The notes: generated from the sequence alone by a model not told the origin. A DNA stretch of 64,000 bases from an uncultured Lachnospiraceae bacterium (GCA_947632555.1 CANRPU010000001.1:124001-188000), one strand, 5' to 3'; positions 33,690-43,528 are shown, numbered from the stretch's first letter. Made by a program: numbers and translations.

Positions 33690-35039
33690 CTAAAACATGA
33701 TGTCCTGTATCAGGCCTGCCAGCTTTTCCGCTTCCTGCTGTATCAGCTTCTTGTCCTTCCCCTCGATCATGACCCGCACAAGGGGCTCTGTCCCGGATGG
33801 ACGGATCAGCACCCTTCCCTCGCCCGCGAACCGCTTTGTCAGGTCTTCAATGGCATCCGATATCTCAGGATATTCCAGATAATGTTCTTTTTTATGGTTC
33901 GCTACCTTGGCGTTCACCAAAGCCTGGGGAAGCACCTCCATCACCCCGGCCAGCTCCGCCAGCGGTTTGCCGGTATCTACCATGACCTCCAGCAGATGCA
34001 GCGCGCTCAAAAGCCCGTCACCTGTAGTATTTTCATCCAGAAAGATGATGTGTCCGGACTGTTCTCCCCCCAGGCTCGCGCCGATTTCCCGCATACGCTC
34101 CAGTACATAGCGGTCACCCACCTTGGTCTGTTCCGCCACGATACCCTGTTTTTCCGCCATCAGGAAAAATCCCAGATTACTCATAACCGTTACTACGATG
34201 GTATTTCGCTTCAGCGTCCCTTTGTTTTTCATGTAGTTTCCTACAATGGCCATGATCTGATCGCCGTCCACGATCCTGCCTTCCGCGTCCACAGCCAGCA
34301 GCCTGTCGGCATCTCCGTCAAACGCCAGGCCTATATCGGCCTTCTCATAAACCACTCTGGCCTGCAGCTCCTCCATGTGAGTGGAACCGCAGTTGGCGTT
34401 GATGTTGGTCCCGTCCGGATTATTGTGAATGGCCACCACTTCGGCACCCATTTCTTTGAATGTTTCCACCGAGGTATAAAAAGAAGCCCCTTCCGCGCAG
34501 TCCACCACGATCTTTACGCCCTGCAGCTCAATGGGCACCGAACGCATGGCGTGATTGATATATTCCTCCCTGGCATCCGTCCGGTATTTTACCTTGCCCA
34601 CACCGGAACCGGTGGGAAACTTTACTCCCTGCATATTGCTTTTTATCAGCGCTTCTATCTCATCCTCCAGGGCATCCGAGAGCTTATATCCGTTTCCGTC
34701 AAAGAATTTAATTCCGTTAAACTCTACCGGATTATGGGAAGCGGAGATCACTACTCCCGCGTCCACCTTATACTTTTTGGTCAAATACGCGATGGCCGGG
34801 GTGGGAATAACGCCTACAAAAATACAGTTGGCTCCCACTGAGCAGGCGCCTGCCATCAGCGCGTTGGCCAGCATATTGCCGGAAATCCTTGTATCGCAGC
34901 CCACCATCAGCGTGGGCTTGTGCGCCTTTTCCCTGCTCAGGATATAAGCTCCCGCCTGGCCCAGCTGCATTGCCAGTAAGGGCGTCAGTTCCTCGTTCGC
35001 GATCCCTCTTACTCCATCCGTTCCAAATAAACGTCCCAT
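33690..35039 (-). CDS. glmM: phosphoglucosamine mutase
   Basis: Turns glucosamine-6-phosphate into glucosamine-1-phosphate for UDP-GlcNAc and wall synthesis. The 449-residue length is typical. MGRLFGTDGVRG opens the protein, the phosphoserine is Ser101 in ISASHNP, DGDADR is the metal loop, and RPSGTEPLVRVM binds the phosphate near the C-terminus. Its ATG follows the cdaR stop with no gap and its GGAGG site lies within cdaR, so the two are translationally coupled. The cdaA-cdaR-glmM order is conserved in Firmicutes, where GlmM can inhibit CdaA. Confidence 0.97.
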   Translation of the reverse strand: MGRLFGTDGVRGIANEELTPLLAMQLGQAGAYILSREKAHKPTLMVGCDTRISGNMLANALMAGACSVGANCIFVGVIPTPAIAYLTKKYKVDAGVVISASHNPVEFNGIKFFDGNGYKLSDALEDEIEALIKSNMQGVKFPTGSGVGKVKYRTDAREEYINHAMRSVPIELQGVKIVVDCAEGASFYTSVETFKEMGAEVVAIHNNPDGTNINANCGSTHMEELQARVVYEKADIGLAFDGDADRLLAVDAEGRIVDGDQIMAIVGNYMKNKGTLKRNTIVVTVMSNLGFFLMAEKQGIVAEQTKVGDRYVLERMREIGASLGGEQSGHIIFLDENTTGDGLLSALHLLEVMVDTGKPLAELAGVMEVLPQALVNAKVANHKKEHYLEYPEISDAIEDLTKRFAGEGRVLIRPSGTEPLVRVMIEGKDKKLIQQEAEKLAGLIQDIMF

Positions 35040-36341
35040 CTATTCTTCCTCCGGCTTACTGATTACAATATTTATGCGCAGCGGCTGTGTCTGTAGAACA
35101 TTCTGCTCATCTTCTATTTTGAAATCCACTGTCACCGTGTATACGCCGGGCTCCGGTTCCTCCGTTTCCCAGTCCGCCATCAGCGCCTTAACATCAACAT
35201 AGCCATACAGCGCGTTCACATCCAGGCTATCCACATTCTCTTTCAGCCCCCGCACGGAAAGCGTGTAAAAATCACTGTCCTCTTCCGGCTCCACTGTATA
35301 TCCCTCCGGCACCTCCGTAATACGGATATGGTTCACTGGAATCCTCAGCTCCCTGACAACCTCCGGTTCAATGAAAATCTTCACGGATGCTTTACCGTTA
35401 AAGCCTTCGTCGGCCAGCAGCACGCCCTCCGGCAGATAATCTTCCAGATTCAGCGCCACCGTCTTCTCTTCCGATTCTCCCGTGATATCCAGCGCTTCCC
35501 CGGAAACGGAAACGGCCTGCACGCTGTCCAGTACATCCGCCTCACCCGCGATCATCACCTGCTCGGGATTGGCCGCTATCTGTCCCGTAAACAGATATCC
35601 TCCGGCCGGGGTTCCCGTTACCGCGTACTGCACCGGTACGGTCTTAGCCGCCAGGATATCCACATGTACCAGCACGGACTTCACGCTTACCGACACATTG
35701 TCGGCCTCGATCTTCTCTCCGCCCGCATCATACAGAACCACATCGGCATAAGTGGAAATGCTGCTGCTGGAGTCCGTTACATCCACCGAAACCCCCGCCG
35801 TGGCGATCCTGGAGATCACGGAAGCCGGTCCCGAAACCTCGATCCGGTTCTGGTCCGCGTAAAGATTATGTACTATATAGCCTTCCGGCACGCTTCCCGT
35901 TGTCTGAATATCCAGGAGCAGCCGCTTGGTCTTCTTCTCCTCTATGTTCAGCTTCAGTATCTCGTTACTGCCCGTAATATCCGATATCCTGTCGTTATAG
36001 CGCATGGAATAAAAACGGATCTCCACCGTATTGGTCACCGTCAGGTTGTTAAAATCCGCTTCCGCCACTATGTCCGTGGATATCAGCTCGTCCCGGACGG
36101 TCTTGGGCGCCGTGACCGTAACGCTCCGCACATTGTCGGTCCGATCCAGGATCTCATATACCATTCCCTTGTCTTCCAGCACCTCGGTATTGACCAGTCT
36201 GACCGGAATATCATAAAAAGATTTTTCCGCTTCGGGATCTTCTACCACGATCACCAGAAACCAGAGAAGAAACGCCGCCGCCAGAGAAAAAAGTTTCAGG
36301 GCCCAGTTATTCAGAAATATTTGCTTTATTTTTGTTTTCAT
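35040..36341 (-). CDS. cdaR: YbbR-domain regulator of diadenylate cyclase
   Basis: This 433-residue protein has one N-terminal membrane helix (about 13-34) and an extracellular part built of YbbR-like repeats (about 45-430). It binds CdaA in the membrane and tunes c-di-AMP production. The ATG at 36341 is preferred to a TTG at 36347. It overlaps the end of cdaA by 35 bases, which implies coupled translation. Identity rests on the family sequence and the conserved gene order. Confidence 0.9.
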   Translation of the reverse strand: MKTKIKQIFLNNWALKLFSLAAAFLLWFLVIVVEDPEAEKSFYDIPVRLVNTEVLEDKGMVYEILDRTDNVRSVTVTAPKTVRDELISTDIVAEADFNNLTVTNTVEIRFYSMRYNDRISDITGSNEILKLNIEEKKTKRLLLDIQTTGSVPEGYIVHNLYADQNRIEVSGPASVISRIATAGVSVDVTDSSSSISTYADVVLYDAGGEKIEADNVSVSVKSVLVHVDILAAKTVPVQYAVTGTPAGGYLFTGQIAANPEQVMIAGEADVLDSVQAVSVSGEALDITGESEEKTVALNLEDYLPEGVLLADEGFNGKASVKIFIEPEVVRELRIPVNHIRITEVPEGYTVEPEEDSDFYTLSVRGLKENVDSLDVNALYGYVDVKALMADWETEEPEPGVYTVTVDFKIEDEQNVLQTQPLRINIVISKPEEE

Positions 36342-37218
36342 TTTCAAGCTTTTCCGTCCTGCCCTTTCCCTTCCAGATTTTGCGCGGTTTTTTCACTTCT
36401 TCGCCGTTATCCGGCTGCGCCGTCTTCAGTTCTTCCCGCAGTCCTTCCGCATCCAGGTTTCTGGTCAGTCCGCCTTTATAGGCCACGCTGATCTTGCCCG
36501 TTTCCTCGGATACGATCACCGTCACCGCATCCGTCACTTCGGAGATCCCTACCCCCGCCCGATGTCTGGTCCCCAGATTTTTGTCCAGGCTCAGATTATC
36601 CGACAAAGGAAGATAGCAGGTGGCCGAAACTACCCTGTTGCCCCGCACGATCACCGCTCCGTCGTGGAGAGGCGTATTATGTTCAAAAATATTGATCAGC
36701 AGCTGGCTGGATACCAGCGCGTCCACCGCGATCCCGGTACGTTCAAAATCGCCCAGCGGCTGCTTGCATTCTATGACGATCAGCGCCCCCGTTCTGGCCT
36801 TGCCCATTTCCACACAGGCCTTGACGATCTCATTGATGGTTTGGGAGGAAAACACGCTTTCCGGGCTCTTGGACCCCGTAAAAGGCAGCACGCTGGAGAT
36901 CAGTTCCTTATTTCCCAGTTCTTCCAGCGCCTTACGCAGTTCCGGCTGCAGCACCACGATCATGGCCGTTACCGCGAAGCCCAGGATATTCCGCCCCAGC
37001 CAGAGGATGGTATTCATCTTGAAATAGGCGGCTATCAGCCAGAAAGCCAGAATAATAACAAGGCCTTTGAGCAGTGCCCAAGCCCTTGTATTTTTTATCC
37101 AGATAAGCATATGATAGATCAGAAACGAGATAATGATGATCTCAATTGCGCTGACAATATCCATATCCGGCATGGTACGCCTTATTATATTGTTTGCCAA
37201 TTCCTGAATCTGCTGCAT
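36307..37218 (-). CDS. cdaA: membrane-bound diadenylate cyclase
   Basis: Makes c-di-AMP from two ATP. Of 303 residues, about 1-90 form three membrane helices and 100-260 the DAC domain. The catalytic motifs DGA (186-188, in LHDGAVIV) and RHR (218-220, in GTRHRAG) are intact. The tail is rich in charged residues. It is followed by cdaR and glmM and preceded by two membrane proteins of unknown role on the same strand. Confidence 0.96.
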   Translation of the reverse strand: MQQIQELANNIIRRTMPDMDIVSAIEIIIISFLIYHMLIWIKNTRAWALLKGLVIILAFWLIAAYFKMNTILWLGRNILGFAVTAMIVVLQPELRKALEELGNKELISSVLPFTGSKSPESVFSSQTINEIVKACVEMGKARTGALIVIECKQPLGDFERTGIAVDALVSSQLLINIFEHNTPLHDGAVIVRGNRVVSATCYLPLSDNLSLDKNLGTRHRAGVGISEVTDAVTVIVSEETGKISVAYKGGLTRNLDAEGLREELKTAQPDNGEEVKKPRKIWKGKGRTEKLENENKNKANISE

Positions 37219-37234
37219 GTAGCCCTATCCTGCC

Positions 37235-38338
37235 TCAAATTTCTTCGTAATCTTCGTAATTTTCATGATCCTGGGTGGAAAGCGTTCTGGAAGGCGCCTG
37301 TCTGCCTACCCTGGGTACCCCGCTTCTCGCCGCGCCGCCTCTGCCGGAGCCGTTTCTTGACGGCTGTCTGCCGCCGGCACGGGAAGAGCCGCTTTCCATA
37401 TGGCCGGTGTGCGCCGGCGTATTGATCCGTTTCACCGTTTTTTCCGGCACCGCCACCGTCATCTTGGGGACGGCCTTTACGTAATAATAATATTCGTCAT
37501 CTTCAAACTGTACTTTTTCCGTCCGGCTGTAGTCCACGCTGAACACAAAAAACTGCAGCACCGCCGCCACCCCCAGGGAAACCAGAGAACCTAAGAGCAG
37601 GGCCGCGATGGAGATATTGATGTCATACATCAGATCTCCCATCAGAAGTATCACGATATTCAGGATGGTCCCCGCTATCATGGCTATGGTCCAGGAATGG
37701 TCGATAGAAAGCCGCCGGATGATATATACCGCTATGACCGTAAAAGCGAACGCCGCTATGATCACCATCATTTCCCGGTTATTTAAGATCCCGTCGATCA
37801 CCATGCGCAGACGCGCCGCGGCCTCTCCCTCATCCGCGGCCCTAAATGCGTTGGCGTTCAGGGAGATGAAACGGGTAAGGTAATAGACCACCACCCCGCA
37901 GCCTACCGAAATGGCAGAGGCCGGGGTCCCTGTAAGTCCCATTGCCAGTGGCATCACATAGGGAATGCGCAGCCCGAAGCTGAGCGGTGTCAGCACCACC
38001 ACTATCGCATCTCTGGGAGAAAACCGGAAAAACAGCAGAGCCATGACCAAAAACAGGCAGAAGCCCACCAGCGCCACTTCCAGCCCCAGGGCATAAAAAT
38101 GCAGCAGAATAAACAAGCCGGCAAAAAACACCGTAAAACCAAGCGGCAGAAAAGAACACAGCAGCGATACGATCAGCACGATGGGAAGACTGTTGATCTT
38201 CGTCATGTAGCCCAGCTGCCTGTTCACGCTCAGCAGCGCGATGAACGCCAGCAGGAACTTCAGCACAGGCAGGATAAACACTTCCTGCTTACTGTAGATC
38301 CTTTTTATCAGTTCTTTCATTTCCAGTAGGTTTGTCAT
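37235..38338 (-). CDS. uncharacterised ten-helix membrane protein upstream of cdaA
   Basis: This 367-residue protein has about ten hydrophobic segments over residues 20-270, then a soluble cytoplasmic-type tail. The tail holds an acidic/tyrosine-rich stretch (FEDDEYYYYVK) and a Gly/Ser/Arg-rich region before ENYEDYEEI. No family is recognised. An AAAGG precedes the ATG. It lies 16 bases before cdaA, so a link to c-di-AMP signalling or to wall synthesis is possible. The low-complexity tail could bind a partner. Confidence 0.7.
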   Translation of the reverse strand: MTNLLEMKELIKRIYSKQEVFILPVLKFLLAFIALLSVNRQLGYMTKINSLPIVLIVSLLCSFLPLGFTVFFAGLFILLHFYALGLEVALVGFCLFLVMALLFFRFSPRDAIVVVLTPLSFGLRIPYVMPLAMGLTGTPASAISVGCGVVVYYLTRFISLNANAFRAADEGEAAARLRMVIDGILNNREMMVIIAAFAFTVIAVYIIRRLSIDHSWTIAMIAGTILNIVILLMGDLMYDINISIAALLLGSLVSLGVAAVLQFFVFSVDYSRTEKVQFEDDEYYYYVKAVPKMTVAVPEKTVKRINTPAHTGHMESGSSRAGGRQPSRNGSGRGGAARSGVPRVGRQAPSRTLSTQDHENYEDYEEI

Positions 38339-38366
38339 AAATCAGCCTTTCGATCCATAATGATGT

Positions 38367-38765
38367 TTAATAATGATTGCTTTTTTCATACAAAGACGCC
38401 AGTCTGCGCAGATTGTTATAATAATTCTTCAGACTTTTTTTCGCCTTATTGTAGCGGTAAGCGTAAACCGCGTAAGTCAGCGCCGCGAAACCCACTACCA
38501 AAATCACGTAGAGCAGCAGGATATTCTTCGCGAACACAAAAAGATCCATCCTGTAGATCTCCGTCATCAGCGTTTCCAGGTCATACAGGAGATAGAGCCC
38601 GAACATTACCACGAACGCTATACTGGCGCAGACAACGGACTTCACCACCTGTATGCCGATATAATCGCTTCGGAAGTACTTTCCGATCGCTTCGTTCTTC
38701 TTTCCTTCCCCCGCCTCATAGGAGGCCAGTCTGGTCATTAATATGATCCGTTCCTCATTTAACAT
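38367..38765 (-). CDS. uncharacterised small two-helix membrane protein
   Basis: This 132-residue protein has two membrane helices (about 40-62 and 77-101) between charged ends; the C-terminus YNKAKKSLKNYYNNLRRLAS is basic and looks helical. No family is recognised. It lies between yvyF and the ten-helix protein in the same orientation, with short gaps, and probably shares their transcript. Confidence 0.65.
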   Translation of the reverse strand: MLNEERIILMTRLASYEAGEGKKNEAIGKYFRSDYIGIQVVKSVVCASIAFVVMFGLYLLYDLETLMTEIYRMDLFVFAKNILLLYVILVVGFAALTYAVYAYRYNKAKKSLKNYYNNLRRLASLYEKSNHY

Positions 38766-38785
38766 AAGTTCCGCCTTCCGTTATC

Positions 38786-39196
38786 CTATTTGTTCAGGAA
38801 ACGCATTTTGTCGGATTCCCTTTTCTGCTTTTCCACCACAGGTTTGTCCTCATGCGCGGGGCGCACCGCGTTCTGCAGACCCATGGTCAGTTTCCGTTTG
38901 CATCCCTCGCAGTAACGTCCGCTGGTAATGGGTGCGCCGCAGGATTCGCACTGCAGCACGATACCGGAGCCATCCGACAGGCTCAGCCTTTCCTCCCGCA
39001 GCCACTGATGGATCTGCCCGATCTCCACCTCGCACTCCTCCGCCACCTGCGTCACGGTAGCTCCGGCGTTGTCCCGGATATAGGCCTTTACCTTCTGGAA
39101 GTCTTCTTCCATCGCTTCTCTGCAGGCCGGGCAGATATGAGGACCCACCACGTAATTAAAAATCCTTCCGCATTTTCTGCAATTTCTCACATTCAT
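38786..39196 (-). CDS. yvyF: YvyF-like flagellar-operon zinc protein
   Basis: This 136-residue protein matches the YvyF/TIGR03826 type. An N-terminal zinc ribbon (CRKCG...CPACR) is followed by a helix-turn-helix-like region (TVTQVAEECEVEIGQIHQWL) and a second ribbon (CESCG...CEGCK). It lies next to comF as in B. subtilis comFC-yvyF-flgM. Its role is unproven; association with flagellar gene control is inferred from that gene order. Confidence 0.82.
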   Translation of the reverse strand: MNVRNCRKCGRIFNYVVGPHICPACREAMEEDFQKVKAYIRDNAGATVTQVAEECEVEIGQIHQWLREERLSLSDGSGIVLQCESCGAPITSGRYCEGCKRKLTMGLQNAVRPAHEDKPVVEKQKRESDKMRFLNK

Positions 39197-39210
39197 AACA
39201 AATCCCCTCC

Positions 39211-39927
39211 TTAACAGCCTTCCCCTATAGCCAGCGCCATATAATACACTTCCGCCGCGCCGCCCTGCCGTAACGCTTTCGCCACCGCGTTGACGGTACT
39301 GCCTGTCGTGTATATATCATCCACAATTATAACCGTACTTAATTTTACATCATTTTGGGCAATAATAAAAGCCTTTTTCAAATTATTTTGCCTTTCTTCA
39401 GGATTTAATTCTTTTTGCGGCCTGGTATCTTCCACTCTCTTTACCAGTCGGGAATACACGGGCACACCCGCGTATCTGCCGATCTCTTCCGCCAGCAGCG
39501 CCGCCTGGTTATATCCCCTTTTCCGCATCCGTCCCGCGGCCAGCGGCACGGGTACCAGACCGTCCGGCTTTACCCTGCGCAGGAAACCCTCCGCGTCCTT
39601 TGCCATTTCCCTTCCGAAAAAGCGGGCGTATTCCCGCCTTCCTCCGTACTTGAAACGATAGATGGAGGCCGCGGCGCTCTCGTACGTATACAGCGCTCTG
39701 CCGCGTTTATACCAGAACCGCTTTCCCCGGCAGTCCCCGCAGAACTCTTCCCCGGTAAGCAGCGGTTTCCCGCACCGGAAGCAGACCTGTTCTCCCACCG
39801 GGATCAGCTTTTTTCCGCAGGAAGAACAGATCAGCCCGTCCCGCGGGCGCACCGGTTCATCGCAGACCGGGCAGCGGGGCGGAAAGAGCAGATCTTCCGC
39901 TGTCTGCAGTATTCGGTTTCCCCTCAT
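39211..39927 (-). CDS. comFC: ComF-family phosphoribosyltransferase-like protein
   Basis: This 238-residue protein has two N-terminal zinc motifs (CPVCDEP...CSSCG and CFRCGKP...CGDCRGK) and a C-terminal phosphoribosyltransferase fold with the PRPP loop VIIVDDIYTTGST. ComFC is needed for DNA uptake in naturally competent relatives. Its ATGA overlaps the recD2 stop by 4 bases. Without the ComFA helicase nearby, competence cannot be claimed from this gene alone. Confidence 0.9.
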   Translation of the reverse strand: MRGNRILQTAEDLLFPPRCPVCDEPVRPRDGLICSSCGKKLIPVGEQVCFRCGKPLLTGEEFCGDCRGKRFWYKRGRALYTYESAAASIYRFKYGGRREYARFFGREMAKDAEGFLRRVKPDGLVPVPLAAGRMRKRGYNQAALLAEEIGRYAGVPVYSRLVKRVEDTRPQKELNPEERQNNLKKAFIIAQNDVKLSTVIIVDDIYTTGSTVNAVAKALRQGGAAEVYYMALAIGEGC

Positions 39928-42167
39928 GCCAGTTCCCTCATTTCCCGTATCCTTTCAGCCAGCGCCGTATATCTTCTGTTGACATCCGCGTTCCGTATCA
40001 TGGCGCCTACGACCTCCCTGTTCCCCAGTATGGTCACGCAGCTTTTTGCCCTCGTCACGCCGGTATAGAGCAGATTCCTGTTAAAAAGCATTCTCGGGCC
40101 GGAAAGCAGCGGTATGAGCACCGCGGCGTACTCGCTGCCCTGGGATTTATGAATGGTAATGGCATAAGCGGGCTCCAGCTCCTCCAGCTGGGCGAACGGA
40201 TAAGTCACCCGCTTGTGCTCGTCATACTCCACGGTCAGCGTCCCCGCATATTCGTTGATCTCCAGTATCCTGCCCATGTCCCCGTTGAAAACGCCCAGGC
40301 CCTTATCCACAGGAATGCCGTATTTACTCACGATCTCCCATTCCAGCTCGTAATTGTTCCGTATCTGCATGACCTTATCGCCTTCCCGGAAAACAGTTTC
40401 CCCAAAAATATGCTCTTTCTTTCTTCCGTCGGGAGGATTTACATATTTTTGTAAGATCCGGTTCAGGGTTTCCGCTCCCAGATTTCCCTTGCGCATGGGA
40501 GTCAGCACCTGTATTTCAAAGGCATCCGTTCCCACATAGGGCGGCAGCTTCTCCGTGATGAGCTGTACCATATGTTTATATATGACATTTACGTCGTTTC
40601 TCTCCAGAAAGAAAAAATCGCGGCTCTTATTATTTAATTCCAGTTCTTCGCCACGATTTATCCTGTGGGCATTGACAACTATGTCGCTTTTTTCGGCCTG
40701 GCGGAAAATCTTTTTCAGCACTACCGTGGGGAACGCGCCGCTGGCTATGATATCCCGCAGCACCTGTCCCGGCCCCACGGAAGGGAGCTGGTCCACATCT
40801 CCCACTAGGATCAGGCGGGTGCCGGAAGGAACCGCCCGCAGGAGCGCCTGAAACAGGGAAATATCCACCATGGACATTTCGTCGATGATGACCACATCCG
40901 CATCCAGCGGATTTTCCTCATTTCTCTCAAAACGCGCGCTCTTTCTTCCTTCATCCGGCATACCTGTCAGTTCCAGCATACGGTGGATGGTCCTGGCCTC
41001 ATATCCCGTGGCCTCCTCCATCCGCTTCGCGGCCCGTCCGGTAGGCGCCGCCAGCAGAATATTCAGTCCTTCTCCCTCAAAATAACGGATGATGGTGTTG
41101 ATCGTGGTGGTCTTCCCCGTTCCCGGTCCGCCGGACAGGATAAAAACCCCGTTCCGGATACATTCCAGTACCGCTTTCTCCTGAAGTTCGTCCAGTTCCA
41201 AATTCTCCGCCGCCGCGATCTTCTCTATTTTTCCGCGGAACGATCTCTCCTCCGCCAAAGAAAGCGCGCCGCCTTCCGTCAGCGGAATGTTCAGATCCAT
41301 GAGCATACGGGCACAGTTCAGTTCCTCATAATAAAACCGTGAAGCAAAGACCTGCGCCTCCTCCTTCTGTTTTTTTATGACGATCTTTTTGTCCATGGCC
41401 AGGTTGCCCAGCTGCGGCTCAATATACTGTCTTTCCACGCCCAGAAGCGCTTCCGCCCTCTCTAACAGCGCGTCCGAAGGCAGATAAAGATGCCCCTCCT
41501 GAACCGCCTGCAAAAGGATATAAAAAATGCCGCTGCGTATCCGGAAATCGGAATCCGCCCGTATGCCGGCCCGGCCGGCAATCTCATCCGCGATCTTAAA
41601 GCCCACGCCTTCTATGTCTTCCGCCAGTCTGTAAGGATTTTCCCGAAGGATGCCGTAAAGTCCGCTTCCATAAGTATTGTAGATCTTCACCGCAAGTGTA
41701 TTGGAGATCCCGAACTGCTGCAGATAGATAAAGGCTTCCCGCATATCCTTTTTCTCTTCCATCTGCGCCGAGATATCCCTGGCGATCCTTTCACTGATGC
41801 CCTTTATTTCCGCCAGGCGTTCCGGCTCTTCTTCCATGATCCGGAAAGTATCCGCGCCGAATTTTTTCACAATGCGAGCCGCCAGCGCGGCCCCGATCCC
41901 CCGTATGGCTCCCGAAGCCAGATATCTCTCCATCCCGGCCTCATCTTCCGGCAGCACGGTCCTGCAGGCGCTCACCTTGAACTGGACGCCGTAGACCGGA
42001 TGGTCCATATATTCCCCCTCCGCCTGTATACTGTCACCCTGCGCCACGCCTGTCAGCGTTCCCACCAGTATACTTTCTCCTTCCTCCGTTAAAAGAGCCA
42101 GTACCGTATAACCGTTTTCCGCGTTTTGAAATATAATATGATCCACAAATCCTTTTATCTCTGCCAT
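39924..42167 (-). CDS. recD2: RecD2-type ATP-dependent DNA helicase
   Basis: This 747-residue SF1 helicase acts in DNA repair and replication-fork upkeep without RecBC. The N-terminal domain (1-~330) has tandem helix-hairpin-helix-like segments (GIGAALAARIVKKFG, GVGFKIADEIA). The motor domain has Walker A GGPGTGKTTT at 346-355, Walker B VVIIDEMSMVD, and the late motif TIHKSQGSEY. The ATG at 42167 has an AAAGGA site and is preferred to 42197. It is coupled to comF downstream. Confidence 0.93.
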   Translation of the reverse strand: MAEIKGFVDHIIFQNAENGYTVLALLTEEGESILVGTLTGVAQGDSIQAEGEYMDHPVYGVQFKVSACRTVLPEDEAGMERYLASGAIRGIGAALAARIVKKFGADTFRIMEEEPERLAEIKGISERIARDISAQMEEKKDMREAFIYLQQFGISNTLAVKIYNTYGSGLYGILRENPYRLAEDIEGVGFKIADEIAGRAGIRADSDFRIRSGIFYILLQAVQEGHLYLPSDALLERAEALLGVERQYIEPQLGNLAMDKKIVIKKQKEEAQVFASRFYYEELNCARMLMDLNIPLTEGGALSLAEERSFRGKIEKIAAAENLELDELQEKAVLECIRNGVFILSGGPGTGKTTTINTIIRYFEGEGLNILLAAPTGRAAKRMEEATGYEARTIHRMLELTGMPDEGRKSARFERNEENPLDADVVIIDEMSMVDISLFQALLRAVPSGTRLILVGDVDQLPSVGPGQVLRDIIASGAFPTVVLKKIFRQAEKSDIVVNAHRINRGEELELNNKSRDFFFLERNDVNVIYKHMVQLITEKLPPYVGTDAFEIQVLTPMRKGNLGAETLNRILQKYVNPPDGRKKEHIFGETVFREGDKVMQIRNNYELEWEIVSKYGIPVDKGLGVFNGDMGRILEINEYAGTLTVEYDEHKRVTYPFAQLEELEPAYAITIHKSQGSEYAAVLIPLLSGPRMLFNRNLLYTGVTRAKSCVTILGNREVVGAMIRNADVNRRYTALAERIREMRELA

Positions 42168-42241
42168 GGGTTTCCTTTCCCGCCTTCTGCCTACCACTGG
42201 GTATTCTCCGCCATGAATATGGTCCGGATTCCGTGATATGA

Positions 42242-42266
42242 AAAAACTGCCCGCCGGGCAGTTTTT
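42242..42266 (-). terminator. terminator after the flagellar rod genes
   Basis: AAAAACTGCCC and GGGCAGTTTTT form an 11-base-pair arm pair around a 3-base loop and give a T-tract on either strand. It ends the mbl-flhO-flhP-flgJ-like transcript before recD2. Confidence 0.85.
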
Positions 42267-42289
42267 ATAGAAATGACCTGTTGTTCCTT

Positions 42290-42637
42290 TTACAAACCGT
42301 AATTTCGCTTCATCTGCTCATACAGCATCTGCGCCAGCCCCAGGCCTCCCTGCTCCGTGGAAGCGCCCGCGATCTCCTGTACCATATTATCCTTGTAGTA
42401 ACTCATCAGACTGGAAGTATAGCTGGAACTGCTCTCCGCTTCAGGAATGGTCTTCACCATTTCCTTAAACATCTGCTCCACAAAGTAAGCCTCAAACTGT
42501 TTGCAGGCATCCATCAGTTCCTTATCGTCGGCCTTGGAATAATCTGTCTTCAGCCGGCCTTCCAGTTTGTCCGCGGACTGCTCCGCCTGTGTTTTGTACA
42601 GATCCAGATAAGAACTTGTAAGATTGCCGATATCCAT
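42290..42637 (-). CDS. FlgJ-type rod-binding protein
   Basis: This 115-residue protein corresponds to the N-terminal rod-binding domain of FlgJ (DKELMDACKQFEAYFVEQMFKEM, QEIAGASTEQGGLGLAQMLYEQM), with no muramidase domain. It would help assemble the flagellar rod. The start at 42637 has AAGGAG; an upstream Met at 42673 does not. It is the last gene before the terminator. Confidence 0.88.
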   Translation of the reverse strand: MDIGNLTSSYLDLYKTQAEQSADKLEGRLKTDYSKADDKELMDACKQFEAYFVEQMFKEMVKTIPEAESSSSYTSSLMSYYKDNMVQEIAGASTEQGGLGLAQMLYEQMKRNYGL

Positions 42638-42699
42638 ATTCCTGCTCCTTTCCGCGCTCACCGGTCTTTTCACGCTCCGGCTAAGCTACACCCTGCCCG

Positions 42700-43518
42700 C
42701 TAACGGCGCAGATTATTGGCCTGCTGCAGCATCTCGTCAGAAGCCGTAATGGCCTTGGAATTCATTTCATAAGCTCTCTGCGCCACGATCATATTGACCA
42801 TTTCATCCACTACCTGCACATTGGAGCCTTCCAGATAGTTCTGGATCACCCGGCTCTTTTCCACTGTGTCGCTGGTGGCTTCGTTGATAGGCGCTCCGCT
42901 GGCCGCGCTCTGCGAATAAAGGCTGTTATCCTTGCGCTCCAGACCGCCCGGATTGGTAAACTGATACAGTCCGATGGTGATGCCCAGGGACTGCGGATTG
43001 TTATTTTCATCGGGATAGCATACGGTACCGTCCGCGGTCACTACCACCTGGGTCGGATCATAGGCATCGCTCAGAGAAATATTCCTGCCCTGGGAGTCCA
43101 ATACGGGACGCCCTTCGGAATCCGCCAGCATACAGCCTCCGCCCGGCGCCAGCGTCCACTGGAAATTGCCGTTTCTGGTATAGTAGGTATCGCCGTCCGC
43201 TCCCCGAACCGCGAAAAATCCTTTTCCGCTTATAGCGAAAGCCGTAGGGCTTGAATTGGCGAGCATGGGACCGTTCTCAAATATGGTAGTGATGGAGGCG
43301 TTGCGCACGCCCAGTCCCACCTGCGCGCTGGAAGGCTTATACTCGCCGTTGGCAGAAGTCGTTCTGGTCTGCAGCGTCTGATACAGAAGAGATTTGAACT
43401 CCATCTGCTGCGTTTTGTATCCCATGGTATTCACATTGGAAAGATTGTTTGCAATGGTATCCACATTGTTCTGCTGGGCGATCATACCCGTCGCGGCTGT
43501 CCACAAACTACGAACCAT
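42700..43518 (-). CDS. flhP: flagellar hook-basal body protein FlhP (FlgG-like)
   Basis: This 272-residue rod-type protein has the N-terminal motif ARSLW-like MVRSLWTAATGMIAQQNNVD with NLSNVNTMGYK, the central domain, and the C-terminal NVQVVDEMVNMIVAQRAYEMNSK. The start at 43518 has an AGGAGG site; 43575 is not needed. It follows flhO by 10 bases. The mbl-flhO-flhP order matches B. subtilis. Confidence 0.9.
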   Translation of the reverse strand: MVRSLWTAATGMIAQQNNVDTIANNLSNVNTMGYKTQQMEFKSLLYQTLQTRTTSANGEYKPSSAQVGLGVRNASITTIFENGPMLANSSPTAFAISGKGFFAVRGADGDTYYTRNGNFQWTLAPGGGCMLADSEGRPVLDSQGRNISLSDAYDPTQVVVTADGTVCYPDENNNPQSLGITIGLYQFTNPGGLERKDNSLYSQSAASGAPINEATSDTVEKSRVIQNYLEGSNVQVVDEMVNMIVAQRAYEMNSKAITASDEMLQQANNLRR

Positions 43519-43528
43519 ATCCTGCCTC

